Below, one piece after another: positions 24,461 through 32,749 of a stretch of DNA of 64,000 bases. Within the stretch, counting starts at the first letter, position 1, and each line of letters opens with the position of its first letter. Position numbers and translations under genes: made by a program. The notes below the pieces were generated by a model that saw only the letters and a program-made list of their open reading frames with translations, searched no databases and was not told where the DNA came from. Origin of the DNA: Mucilaginibacter corticis (GTDB lineage Bacteria > Bacteroidota > Bacteroidia > Sphingobacteriales > Sphingobacteriaceae); assembly GCF_007558865.1 (NCBI RefSeq), contig NZ_VLPK01000002.1:248001-312000 (forward strand), written 5' to 3'.

Positions 24461-25484
24461 ACTCAATAACAAATTGATCAAACTGCTGCTGATCTTCTAA
24501 AAACATAACACCTATCGGCATCACCAAAACAGGCAGCCTTTTAATAAGCGGCAGCAGTTCTTGTTCTCCTAAACGCTGCGCATCCTTTTCTGTTGTGACG
24601 ATCACTTTTTTTTGTGATGCGCAGGCAGCAAATTCATCGGCAAGTTTAGTGATATTTTTTAAGCTAAAGCGGTGATGATCGGGATAATTATGATGAATAA
24701 CGTTTATTGTTTGCTTTTTAATATGCGCAAGCAGAGGGGTGGCATTAGCAATACCTGTCAATAAAAATACCGTAGTGTCCTTGTCTATCACGGTCATTGA
24801 CGGGTTGCCATCCATGTCATGCAACCGCATATAGCTTATGGTGGTAAAATATAATTGCTGCCAGGGCAACAGGGCCATGCCGGCGGCAATACTATCCTGC
24901 ATGGCCTCGTCTAAATCTTCAGGGCATTTACTGATGATGATCACGTCCGCGCGCCAGCGCCCGCTAAAAGGTTCGCGGTAATTGCCGGCAGGTAATACCA
25001 AATGTGAGGCGTCAAGGCTGTTATAGTCAAATAATAGAATACTCAAGCCCGGTTTAACCGCGCGGTGCTGGTAGGCATCGTCTAAAATGATCAGGTCGTG
25101 GTCTGCTTTTAGCTGCTCAATGCCGTCAACCCGTTTCTCGCAAACAGCTACCGTAATATCCGGGAATGTATGTTTGAACTGAGCCGGTTCGTCGCCAACC
25201 CGGCTTGCTGTGGCAGTGGAAGAGGCAATTTTAAAACCTTTGGTTTCGCGCCCATAGCCACGGCTTAAGGTGGCCGGTTTATAATCCTGCTTTAACAGGC
25301 GGATAAGGTATTCGGTCATGGGGCTTTTGCCGGCACCGCCTATGGTTAAGTTGCCAACGGCGATTACAGGCAGGTCAAATTCGTGGCTTTTAAAGGCGCC
25401 CGTATCATAACACCAATTGCGCACCATCACAATTAATCCGTAGATCAACGAAAAAGGAAATAATAGCAGGCGCAGGTATTTCAT
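24423..25484 (-). CDS. lpxK: Tetraacyldisaccharide 4'-kinase
   Basis: 353 residues. Phosphorylates the 4' position of the lipid A precursor at the inner membrane. N-terminal hydrophobic helix (LRLLLFPFSLIYGLIVMV), P-loop VGNLTIGGAGKSPMTEYL, then LSRGYGRETKG, VGDEPAQFK, LIILDDAYQHRAVK and VTTEKDAQRL. First gene of the lpxK / phosphorylase / porin cluster. A near-consensus -7 box (TATCTTTA at 25500-25493) precedes the start. The gap 25485-25636 holds nothing else I can name. Confidence 0.95.
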   Translation of the reverse strand: MKYLRLLLFPFSLIYGLIVMVRNWCYDTGAFKSHEFDLPVIAVGNLTIGGAGKSPMTEYLIRLLKQDYKPATLSRGYGRETKGFKIASSTATASRVGDEPAQFKHTFPDITVAVCEKRVDGIEQLKADHDLIILDDAYQHRAVKPGLSILLFDYNSLDASHLVLPAGNYREPFSGRWRADVIIISKCPEDLDEAMQDSIAAGMALLPWQQLYFTTISYMRLHDMDGNPSMTVIDKDTTVFLLTGIANATPLLAHIKKQTINVIHHNYPDHHRFSLKNITKLADEFAACASQKKVIVTTEKDAQRLGEQELLPLIKRLPVLVMPIGVMFLEDQQQFDQFVIEYVRKFREHHPVH

Positions 25485-25636
25485 ACAGGGCGTAAAGATA
25501 AGAAAATAGCCACACCTAAATTCTGCCCGGCAGGGAGGACTTAAAAGAATTGTATGTTACCGCAGAAACTTAAATTTTGGGCAAAAAACATTCTAAAAAA
25601 TATTTCAATTAACGCTAACCTGCAAGTTCAGCAATA

Positions 25637-26383
25637 TCAAGGGCGAGTGATCTTATAACCGAGTCCTATATTTAAATTAACAAACACATTGCTTTGTTTA
25701 TTGTCGGGACCGTTTTGAAGCTTGTAGTTGTTGTCGATCCGCCAGGGGCTATTGGAGGTTTGGAGGTAGTAGCCGAAGCGGATGCCGATTGGCAGGCTGC
25801 GGTGGATAGTGATATTGTCCATTTTTTTGTCGCTGACCGGGATGAGATAATCGAAGCCGCCGCCGAATTCGAGGCCGAAACGCGGGTTCCAGAGGGTCTT
25901 GCTGGCGGTTTGATTGAGCAGTTCTGACGAAAAATCAGAGGTGCTTTGAATGCGGTTGTCATCCTGGATGCGGAGCATGGCGGCATCAAGGTTGATGCCA
26001 ACAAATGGAAACGCGCGGAATATCGGCGTTTGGGATACGTCATAACCTAAACGCCCGTAAAGCTGAAACTGGTTATATTTAGATTTGATGCCGTTTGCAA
26101 CAGTTGAACTTGAGGTGAAGCTTGCACCTATACCATCTTCCATGACCCAGCGTTTGTGGATATGGTTCATGGAGAGATTAAGCCAATAATTATTGTCCGG
26201 CAGACTGGCCAGGCCATTGGCATTGAGGATTCCGTTCAGTTGTCCCAGCTTGCTTGGACGGTACATACCCTGGATCTGCATGGTGCCTGCAATGTCCTTT
26301 GGAAATGAATCTTGTGCGTGCGTGTTTGCGGCTGCTGCCAGCAGGCAGCATAAAAGCAAAAGTTTGTTAGCTAATCTGTTCAT
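25637..26383 (-). CDS. Hypothetical outer-membrane beta-barrel protein
   Basis: 248 residues with a signal peptide (LLLLCCLLAAAANTHAQ) and alternating strands (YWLNLSMNHIHKRWVMEDGIG, YNQFQLYGRLGYDV, IGIRFGYYLQ, VFVNLNIGLGYKI). Ends in a strand-like segment. I do not recognise a specific family; the features support only a secreted barrel. Confidence 0.65.
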   Translation of the reverse strand: MNRLANKLLLLCCLLAAAANTHAQDSFPKDIAGTMQIQGMYRPSKLGQLNGILNANGLASLPDNNYWLNLSMNHIHKRWVMEDGIGASFTSSSTVANGIKSKYNQFQLYGRLGYDVSQTPIFRAFPFVGINLDAAMLRIQDDNRIQSTSDFSSELLNQTASKTLWNPRFGLEFGGGFDYLIPVSDKKMDNITIHRSLPIGIRFGYYLQTSNSPWRIDNNYKLQNGPDNKQSNVFVNLNIGLGYKITRP

Positions 26384-26684
26384 AGTTAAACAACAGCAAC
26401 TTTATTGATTTGTTGTACAAATACTATTCCCCGACGGAATGAGTCTGATGATAAAAGTCGGTTGGTCTGTGCAGTTATGTAATGGTTCTGCTACGATTTT
26501 GGTGATGTACATGCGGTCGCCGTTGACGTCGGCAAGACCGGGTAAGATAGGCAATAGACAGGAAAGATAAAGCCTGTTATCCTGAGCATAGTCGAAGGGT
26601 GAGCGTAAGGCCTGCCCACACGCTTCGAGATCCTAAGCATGACACCCTGGTTTCTCGTCTCCGCTTTCACTGTTCGAAATACTC
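26384..26684. repeat. Intergenic region with a REP-like inverted repeat (core 26574-26650)
   Basis: No gene seen in this 301-base gap. The core is an imperfect inverted repeat: TGTTATCCTGAGCATAGTCG on the left pairs with CTTCGAGATCCTAAGCATGA on the right. I recognise the TCCTGAGC...GTCGAAGG pattern as a widespread Bacteroidota intergenic repeat. The rest (26384-26573) shows nothing I can name. Confidence 0.65.
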
Positions 26685-27629
26685 TTAAAACTGCAATTCT
26701 TTACCCTGCACCGGGTAAATAAAGTTTAACCCCAGACTATTGCCTGCCTTTAGCTGCTGCTTGATTTTGATGATATTACTGTAAGGCGGTTTTAAATGCA
26801 CCACCACCACATTCAGGTTTTTAAGGGCATCGGTGCCGCTTAGTTTGCCAAGTTCGTTAAATTCGCTCATCAACCATTTTGGGGTAAAGTGGCCAAACAG
26901 GGTTTTATCCGGCTGCTCGTTAGGGAATGATACTTCTATCATAATGGCCTTAAGCTGGTGAGCCTTGATCAGTGGGGCGATAACCTCCCAAAGCTTTTGC
27001 ATGTTACGGCTTTTCTCTATCTCGTCAGGGCCGACGTCGCCCAGGTATAACAGGTAATCGCCTTTACTTTTCACCAGGAACGCGGTACTGGTAAGATTTG
27101 AATGGCTCAGCGGGTAAGCCGTAACCTGCATATCGGTATTGGCGGCGTTTACGGTTACGCCGGGTTGCATTACCTGGTAGGTATATTTCTTTAAAGTGGG
27201 TGCTTCGCCCTCATTGGCAAAGTTTGCCCAACTGGTCCAGGTGAAGTAATGCGTTTTTATGGTATTTATACAATCCGCGAAGGCATAGATGTTCTTGGCG
27301 GTGTCATCAGGTGAATTGATGATTAACCCCGATAGGTGATCGAGGTGCGAGTGTGAGATAAAATAATCCTTGATATAGCGCTTTAACACCTTATTGGCCG
27401 GAATAGTAAATACCTTATTCTTTACTGCCTGCTCGATGCCGTAGTGCAGCGTCCCGGCATCCAAGCAGATATAATCATTGCTGCCGGTAGGGGCAACCAT
27501 GTAGGCCGACAGGTTACTTTCGTCAATACCCCCCAAAACACCAAGCGGCACTACTTTAAAGGACTTTTGTGCTTGTGCAAAAGCCGCGGTTGACAGGCAG
27601 ATAAAGAGGGTAAGTAATTTTAAACGCAT
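26685..27629 (-). CDS. Secreted class II 3',5'-cyclic nucleotide phosphodiesterase (CpdP-like)
   Basis: 314 residues from the ATG at 27629; a TTG at 27638 is possible but less likely. Signal peptide MRLKLLTLFICLSTAAFAQA. Metallo-beta-lactamase-type fold of the class II PDE family: zinc motif SHSHLDHLSGL, second ligands in YPLSHSNLTS, and LLYLGDVGPDEIE, then IMIEVSFPNEQPD and GHFTPKWL. Hydrolyses cAMP/cGMP in characterised members, here predicted periplasmic. It lies 9 bases after the permease gene and is probably cotranscribed. Confidence 0.87.
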   Translation of the reverse strand: MRLKLLTLFICLSTAAFAQAQKSFKVVPLGVLGGIDESNLSAYMVAPTGSNDYICLDAGTLHYGIEQAVKNKVFTIPANKVLKRYIKDYFISHSHLDHLSGLIINSPDDTAKNIYAFADCINTIKTHYFTWTSWANFANEGEAPTLKKYTYQVMQPGVTVNAANTDMQVTAYPLSHSNLTSTAFLVKSKGDYLLYLGDVGPDEIEKSRNMQKLWEVIAPLIKAHQLKAIMIEVSFPNEQPDKTLFGHFTPKWLMSEFNELGKLSGTDALKNLNVVVVHLKPPYSNIIKIKQQLKAGNSLGLNFIYPVQGKELQF

Positions 27630-27638
27630 GGTAAACAA

Positions 27639-28733
27639 CTATTCGGTTTTCATTTTTTTCTCTGCCGACTTCTTGAACTCGTAGTCGCCGCCCAACAGGT
27701 AGCCCCATGGTTTCAAACTTTCAATACGGTCGAATATGATCTTAAATATAGCCATCATAGGGATGGACAAGAACATACCAGAAAGCCCCCATACCATCTC
27801 GCCCAGCAGGATGCCTAAGAAAGTGATCAGCGCGTTAAGCCTCACTTTCGACCCCACAATGGTTGGCAGTAATACGTTCGAGTCGATAGCGTGGATAACG
27901 ATCACGGCTACGCCTACCTCAACGGCATTGCTTATAGGGCCGGTAGCAAAAGTGATAAGCACACTCAAGAACAAGGCTGTAAAGATACCTAAGTAGGGGA
28001 TGATGTTAAACAAGCCTACAATAATGCCCAGCAGTACGGCATACTTTATCCCGATCATCCAGAAAGCGGTGCAGGCCACGGCAGCCACAATGATCATTTC
28101 AAGCAGCAGGCCTAATATGTACTGTCGCAATATGCTTTGAATGTTCTCTATGATATCATGAACAATCACCTCGTTGTCCTTACCGAAAGCCTGCAGGACA
28201 AACGTGAACAGCAGCTTCCTGTAAAACAGGATAAAAAAGGTGAAGATCATAATGAAGATATAGAACAACATTAAAGAGGACACAGCCCCAAAGGTTGTGC
28301 CCACCACTTCAGTGCCTGATGATAGGATCTTCTTTTCGGTAGTGTTAAGCAAAGCCTTTTGCCTGCCAAGGTTATAGTGAAAAGTGCTCTCTATCCAGTC
28401 GGAGATATTGTTGACAGATTGCGCAAGCTGTTTTTGGAGTATCGGCCAGTCATTCATTAATCTTGAGATCTGTGAGCCCACCAGGTACAATACCCCGCTG
28501 ATAAAGCTTACCAGCAATATGATAGATATAAGCGAAGATACACTGCGAGGGAACTTTAGCTTTCGTTCAAAAAAGCCTGAAACCGGCAGCAGCAGTATGG
28601 CGAACAGAAATCCGAAGATCAAAGGATCAAGCACATCTTTGCCCTGGATCACCAGAAAACCAAGCGACATGATACCAATGAGTACCAGAGATAGACGTTC
28701 GTAAAATGGGGCTATTATTTTTTTAGGTACCAT
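27639..28733 (-). CDS. AI-2E family transporter (PerM-like permease)
   Basis: 364 residues with eight or so membrane segments (LVLIGIMSLGFLVIQG, FGFLFAILLLPVSGFF, LISIILLVSFISGVLYLVG, LMLFYIFIMIFTFFILF, MIIVAAVACTAFW, LLGIIVGLFNIIPYLGIFTA and more). The family signature GLFNIIPYLG and the later GILLGEMVWGLSGMFLSIP are clear. Despite the name, substrates are unproven for most members. Upstream of the phosphodiesterase gene in the same direction. Confidence 0.9.
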   Translation of the reverse strand: MVPKKIIAPFYERLSLVLIGIMSLGFLVIQGKDVLDPLIFGFLFAILLLPVSGFFERKLKFPRSVSSLISIILLVSFISGVLYLVGSQISRLMNDWPILQKQLAQSVNNISDWIESTFHYNLGRQKALLNTTEKKILSSGTEVVGTTFGAVSSLMLFYIFIMIFTFFILFYRKLLFTFVLQAFGKDNEVIVHDIIENIQSILRQYILGLLLEMIIVAAVACTAFWMIGIKYAVLLGIIVGLFNIIPYLGIFTALFLSVLITFATGPISNAVEVGVAVIVIHAIDSNVLLPTIVGSKVRLNALITFLGILLGEMVWGLSGMFLSIPMMAIFKIIFDRIESLKPWGYLLGGDYEFKKSAEKKMKTE

Positions 28734-28825
28734 AGATCAAAAGCAGGGTATGAATTTTTTACAAGGTAACACCATTGTATGTTATATGTTTTTGAAGATA
28801 GGCATAAAGGGCAACATTTGCCAAT

Positions 28826-29701
28826 TTATAAAATGACGGTAAGTTTTTCAAGTATCCGGCCGATTTGATGGTCCATGATCTTTGCGGGCTGCCTGCTAAA
28901 AACCTGCGTAGCGCGATTGGCCAGTATTACGTTGCACGATACTGCCTGATGACCTAATGCCGAAGCCAGACCATATATGCCGGCGGTTTCCATTTCAAGG
29001 TTGGTTATGCGTTGCCCCTCAAAACTGAATTGTTGTATGATCTCCATTAACCCCGGAATGGCTGCTTCGGCGCGTACCTGCCGGCCCTGCGGCGCATAAA
29101 AACCGGGAGCGGTAATGGTAAGGCCTTGTTGCTCGTCGCTGCCCAGTACTTGCAACAGGCCTTTTCCTGCTGACGCGATGTGCGGATACAAATTGGCGCT
29201 TTTTGGCAGGGATGCTTTGAAGGCGTTTAGCAGGTTGATCTCTTTATCGTTTAAGGCCTGTTTGTAGTAATTCATCAAAGGATCTAACCCAAATGCGGCA
29301 GACGATAGCAACAGGCTGCCTACCTCAATATCGGCATGTATAGCGCCCGATGTACCTATGCGGGTAATGTTTAAACTGCGTAAGTCGGTATTGACCGTAC
29401 GTGTTTTGAGGTCAATATTCACCAGCGCGTCCAGCTCATTCAGCACAATATCAATATTATCCGTACCGATACCTGTAGAAAGCACCGTCAGCCGCTTATT
29501 GCCGATGGTACCGGTATGGGTAATGAACTCGCGTTTACCCTTTTTGAGTTCTATGCTGTCAAAGTATTTGCTAACCTCGCCCACACGGTCGGGGTCGCCT
29601 ACGGTTATTACCATATCGGCAATATCACCGGGCAGCAGGTTTAAGTGGTAGACGCTGCCATCGGCGTTTAAGATCAGATCAGTTTCCGGTATGCGCTTCA
29701 T
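28826..29701 (-). CDS. Nucleoside phosphorylase (uridine-phosphorylase-like)
   Basis: 291 residues of the NP-I hexameric family. Signatures: phosphate site VGDPDRVGEVSKYF, STGIGTDNIDIVLNEL, IGTSGAIHADIEVGSLLL and NLEMETAGIYGLASALGH, the last matching the ribose-binding Glu-Met-Glu block. Cleaves pyrimidine or purine nucleosides in salvage. A second phosphorylase (trimeric PNP) is encoded at 23639. The 92-base gap 28734-28825 downstream of this gene shows nothing notable. Confidence 0.88.
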   Translation of the reverse strand: MKRIPETDLILNADGSVYHLNLLPGDIADMVITVGDPDRVGEVSKYFDSIELKKGKREFITHTGTIGNKRLTVLSTGIGTDNIDIVLNELDALVNIDLKTRTVNTDLRSLNITRIGTSGAIHADIEVGSLLLSSAAFGLDPLMNYYKQALNDKEINLLNAFKASLPKSANLYPHIASAGKGLLQVLGSDEQQGLTITAPGFYAPQGRQVRAEAAIPGLMEIIQQFSFEGQRITNLEMETAGIYGLASALGHQAVSCNVILANRATQVFSRQPAKIMDHQIGRILEKLTVIL

Positions 29702-29762
29702 CCCGGTAAAATTGGCAAATATTTTGCATGACTTATTATCATTTACTTAAATATTAAACATC

Positions 29763-29936
29763 ATGGCAAAGTATTCAGAAAAGGCCGGCGAAAAAGTAGC
29801 CGAAACCATGCACGAAATGCACGAGGGCAAACTAAAAAGCGGCGGCGGCAAAAAAGTAACCAGCAGAAAACAAGCCATAGCGATAGGCCTGTCAGAAGCA
29901 CGCAAAGAAGGAGCAAAGGTGCCTAAGAAGAAATAG
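29763..29936 (+). CDS. Small DUF6496-type basic protein
   Basis: 57 residues from ATG 29763 (MAKYSEKAGEKVAETMHEMH) to a TAG at 29934. Rich in Lys, Glu and Gly (KLKSGGGKKVTSRKQAIAIG then LSEARKEGAKVPKKK). The pattern matches the DUF6496 family of short, basic proteins seen in Bacteroidota and Proteobacteria as I know it; function unknown. No signal peptide. Its stop abuts a palindromic element, and it is convergent with the oxidoreductase gene. Confidence 0.75.
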   Translation: MAKYSEKAGEKVAETMHEMHEGKLKSGGGKKVTSRKQAIAIGLSEARKEGAKVPKKK

Positions 29937-30002
29937 GACCCCTCCCAACCTCCCCAAAGGGTAGGAGTCATCGGTTCTCATAAGTCTCCCTCTTGGAGGA
30001 GA
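29937..30002. repeat. REP-like element filling a convergent gap
   Basis: Contains the hairpin-forming CCTCCCCAAAGGGTAGGAG and CTCCCTCTTGGAGGAG modules and occupies the whole gap between the DUF6496 stop and the oxidoreductase stop. Confidence 0.6.
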
Positions 30003-30980
30003 TTAGATGGGCTGGCTAAACGCGTCCATGATCTTCATCAAAACAACAGCTTCGTCAATAGCGCAGGGGGTATCGCCGTCACCGTTAAAGTAGTTCACTA
30101 CCTTTTCTATCATGGGTTGTTGCACATGTTCAAGCGGGGCGAAGTTTATTGTCTCTTCCTTATCTGTAGTTTTAATCGTTACCGCATGGCCAAATACCGG
30201 GAAACTGATACTACCCTTTGATCCTATTATTTTGCATTCGTCAATGCGTTCATGTTCAGCAACGTTAAATGACCACGAGCCGTCAACCACTACCTTGTTC
30301 TTAAAGATGATCTGCCCGCTTACATTGTCATCACATCCATAATAGCCCGATTGGTTCAACGCGCGGCCGTTGTAGTATTCAGGCTCGCCGAAAAAGAAAA
30401 GCATCAGGTCAAGCTGATGGGGCGACAGATCATGGAAATACCCACCGCCCGAAAGCGCCGGGTTAATGCGCCAGTTATCTTCAAGATGCGTGATCAATTG
30501 CGGGCGTAGGCTTTGCCACATCTTTATCTGGGCAAGGCGTACATCGCCAATTGCATTGGTATCCAACAGCTCCTTTACGTATAAAAACATAGGCTGGCCG
30601 CGACGGTAATGCGCTATAGACACCTTACCTGTGCTTTGTTTAACAGCATCAGCTATGGCAATGGCTTCGGCGGCGTTTAGTGTTATGGGCTTTTCAATAT
30701 AAACGTTCAGACCCTTTTTTAAGGCGGCTAAAGTATAATCAATATGCGATGCCGGGGGAGTAGCCACATAAACTGAATTGATCTCCGGATCGTTCAGCAA
30801 TTGTTCGCCATCGTTATACCATTTGGGTACGTTGTGGCGCCGGGCATAATCGGCGGCCTTTTCGGCATTGCGGCGCATTACGGCTATCAGTTTGCTGTTG
30901 GGCACCTTGTTAAACGCGGGGCCGCTCTTTTTCTCGGTGACGTTGCCGCAACCGATTATCCCCCAGGTTATATTGCTCAT
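30003..30980 (-). CDS. Gfo/Idh/MocA family oxidoreductase
   Basis: 325 residues. NAD(P)-binding Rossmann fold at the start (WGIIGCGNVTEKKSGPAF), the EKP motif in YIEKPITLNAAEA, and the catalytic-region GGGYFHDLSPHQLDL with Asp/His. Typical of sugar or inositol dehydrogenases; substrate not predictable. No signal peptide, so cytosolic. Convergent with the DUF6496 gene. Confidence 0.9.
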   Translation of the reverse strand: MSNITWGIIGCGNVTEKKSGPAFNKVPNSKLIAVMRRNAEKAADYARRHNVPKWYNDGEQLLNDPEINSVYVATPPASHIDYTLAALKKGLNVYIEKPITLNAAEAIAIADAVKQSTGKVSIAHYRRGQPMFLYVKELLDTNAIGDVRLAQIKMWQSLRPQLITHLEDNWRINPALSGGGYFHDLSPHQLDLMLFFFGEPEYYNGRALNQSGYYGCDDNVSGQIIFKNKVVVDGSWSFNVAEHERIDECKIIGSKGSISFPVFGHAVTIKTTDKEETINFAPLEHVQQPMIEKVVNYFNGDGDTPCAIDEAVVLMKIMDAFSQPI

Positions 30981-31044
30981 GTTGTGTTTGTAGGTTCAGG
31001 TAAAAATAAAACAAAAAGTGTAAACAGGTGCAACAGATATTCAT

Positions 31045-31075
31045 CATATCGATGGGTTTTAAACCCATCGATATG
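31045..31075. repeat. Perfect palindrome with shared 21-base core
   Basis: A 31-base perfect palindrome around GATGGGTTTTAAACCCATC in the gap between folC and the oxidoreductase gene. The central 21 bases (31050-31070) are identical to 10950-10970. No T-run follows, so here it is a weaker terminator. Confidence 0.85.
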
Positions 31076-31092
31076 TGTTAGCTATATGTTAG

Positions 31093-32412
31093 TCAGACCT
31101 CTGCCACCACAAACGTGCTGCCGCCAACAAACACCAGGTCCTTAGCCTTTGCAGCGCTTTGAGCTGCCGCCAGGGCCGATGGTACCGAAGCATATACTTC
31201 GCCCCGCAAGCCAAACGCCTTTGCTCTTTCCTGTAAGATCGGGGCATCTAAGCCACGCGGGATATCAGGCCTGCAGAAATAATAGATAGCATCCTTTGGC
31301 AGCATGGATAGTACCTTGCTGCTGTCCTTGTCGTTTACCATACCTATCACAAAATGCAGCTGCTCATATTGCACGGCGGCTATGTTCTTCAATACCTCCT
31401 GTATGCCTTCGGGGTTATGGCCGGTGTCGCAAATGGTTAGCGGGCTTGTGCTTAGCACCTCCCAGCGGCCATGTAAGCCTGTCAGGGTTTTAACCTGGCG
31501 CAAGGCAGTTTTAAGGTGATCGTCGGTAATGACAAAGCCTTGCCGCCTTAGTTCGACTACCGCGCTTATAACGGTTTTTATGTTCTTTAACTGGTAGCTG
31601 CCGGTAAGGTCTAACTGTAAGGTGAGTTGTGAGTTGTGAGTTGTGAGTGGCGAGTGATGAGTGATGAGTGGCGTGATCTCTACATCAAGCAATTCATCAA
31701 AGCCTTTTGCCTTTTGCCTTTCACCTTTCACCTCAAACAGGTCCGAAGCAAAGCTGATCGCCGCGTTTTGCTGTTTCGCTTTGCGGATAAACAGGTCGGC
31801 CAGTTCTTCCTGCTTTTCGCCTATGATCACCGGTATATTGGGTTTGATGATGCCTGCCTTTTCGGCGGCTATGAGCTGCAGCGTGTCGCCCAGGATATTC
31901 ATGTGGTCCCAGCCTATATTGGTGATGATGGACAGGAGGGGGGTAATGATATTGGTCGAATCCAGCCTGCCGCCCAGCCCGGTCTCGATCACTGCGATAT
32001 CTACCTGTTCCTTAGCGAAGCTGTCAAAGGCTAAACCAACGGTCATTTCAAAGAACGAGGGCTGGATCTCTTCGAAGTCCTGCCTGTGACCGGCTACAAA
32101 GTCAATGACCGACTGCTCGCTGATCATCCCGCCGTTAATGCGGATGCGTTCCCTGAAGTCCTTTAAGTGTGGCGAGGTGTACAGCCCTGTTTTATAGCCT
32201 GCCACCTGCAATACCGCTGCCAGCATGTGCGAGGTTGAGCCCTTGCCGTTGGTGCCCGCTATGTGGATGGTTTTGAATTGATATTGCGGGTTGCCAAGCC
32301 GTGCGCATAGTTCGATGGTGTTATGCAGATCTGCTTTATATGCCGACGCGCCTACACGGGTAAATACCGGCAGTTGCGCGTAAAGGTAATCGATGGTTTG
32401 CTGGTAGTTCAT
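31093..32412 (-). CDS. folC: Bifunctional folylpolyglutamate synthase / dihydrofolate synthase
   Basis: 439 residues. Adds glutamate to (dihydro)folate/dihydropteroate in the cytosol. P-loop IAGTNGKGSTSHML near the N-terminus, the Mur-ligase-type FEMTVGLAFD, IETGLGGRLDSTN, NIGWDHMNILGDT and the C-terminal GHNPEGI. Odd: two heptad repeat tracts (31704-31731 and 31622-31670) are read through in frame, giving about residues 228-237 and 248-264 (VKGERQKAKG, TPLITHHSPLTTHNSQLT). They fall between the ATPase core and the C-terminal domain, probably in a surface loop. Start ATG 32412 lies just after a TAnnTTTG box. Confidence 0.93.
   Translation of the reverse strand: MNYQQTIDYLYAQLPVFTRVGASAYKADLHNTIELCARLGNPQYQFKTIHIAGTNGKGSTSHMLAAVLQVAGYKTGLYTSPHLKDFRERIRINGGMISEQSVIDFVAGHRQDFEEIQPSFFEMTVGLAFDSFAKEQVDIAVIETGLGGRLDSTNIITPLLSIITNIGWDHMNILGDTLQLIAAEKAGIIKPNIPVIIGEKQEELADLFIRKAKQQNAAISFASDLFEVKGERQKAKGFDELLDVEITPLITHHSPLTTHNSQLTLQLDLTGSYQLKNIKTVISAVVELRRQGFVITDDHLKTALRQVKTLTGLHGRWEVLSTSPLTICDTGHNPEGIQEVLKNIAAVQYEQLHFVIGMVNDKDSSKVLSMLPKDAIYYFCRPDIPRGLDAPILQERAKAFGLRGEVYASVPSALAAAQSAAKAKDLVFVGGSTFVVAEV
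31622..31670 (+). repeat. Heptad tract in folC (GTGAGTT type)
   Basis: Seven consecutive units on the plus strand: GTGAGTT three times, GTGAGTG, GCGAGTG and ATGAGTG twice. It lies in the folC coding region. Confidence 0.88.
31704..31731 (+). repeat. Second heptad tract in folC (CTTTTGC type)
   Basis: Four units, CTTTTGC twice and CTTTCAC twice, related in sequence to the tract encoding the signal peptide at 18318-18381. Confidence 0.8.
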
Positions 32413-32693
32413 TTACGTCAGCAAATATAATAAATAGCTAAGCGAGTATGTTTACGCCGTCACGACTGTTTGCTTGTTTCGCCGGGGTGTAACAGGTGTA
32501 TCAAGTTGAAGGTGTCCCGGTGATACAGTTTGGTACACCTGTTTTTGTAAATAACTGACAATTAATAAACTAACTTTATGAAATTGCTTTCATGATACAG
32601 TTTGGTACAGATTTATCGACTTTTTTCAAAAAAAAACAAGGGCAAATACTGACAAAATAGCGCCACCATTTTTGTTTAAAAATATCGTATAAC
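32413..32693. promoter_or_regulatory. Intergenic region with a duplicated 17-base motif
   Basis: No gene seen here. TGATACAGTTTGGTACA occurs exactly twice, at 32521-32537 and 32593-32609, 72 bases apart; a related GTGTATCA lies near 32497. It may be a regulator binding site or the remains of a repeat. The nearest genes are folC (divergent from this region) and the collagen-like gene, whose 3' end faces it, so a regulatory target is unclear. Confidence 0.5.
32422..32429 (-). promoter_or_regulatory. Putative folC -7 box
   Basis: TATATTTG on the minus strand, 9 bases before the ATG. No clear -33 element. Confidence 0.45.
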
Positions 32694-32720
32694 AAAAAAA
32701 CGCCGGACGATTGCCCGGCG
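32694..32720 (-). terminator. Terminator of the collagen-like gene
   Basis: On the minus strand, CGCCGG and CCGGCG arms with an 8-base loop are followed by seven T residues. Confidence 0.85.
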
Positions 32721-32749
32721 CTTAATTTAAAAATTAACCTGACTGATCT

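Noticed and set aside
31622-31731. CRISPR-like array in folC
   Set aside because: Units are 7 bases without spacers; a tandem repeat, not a CRISPR.
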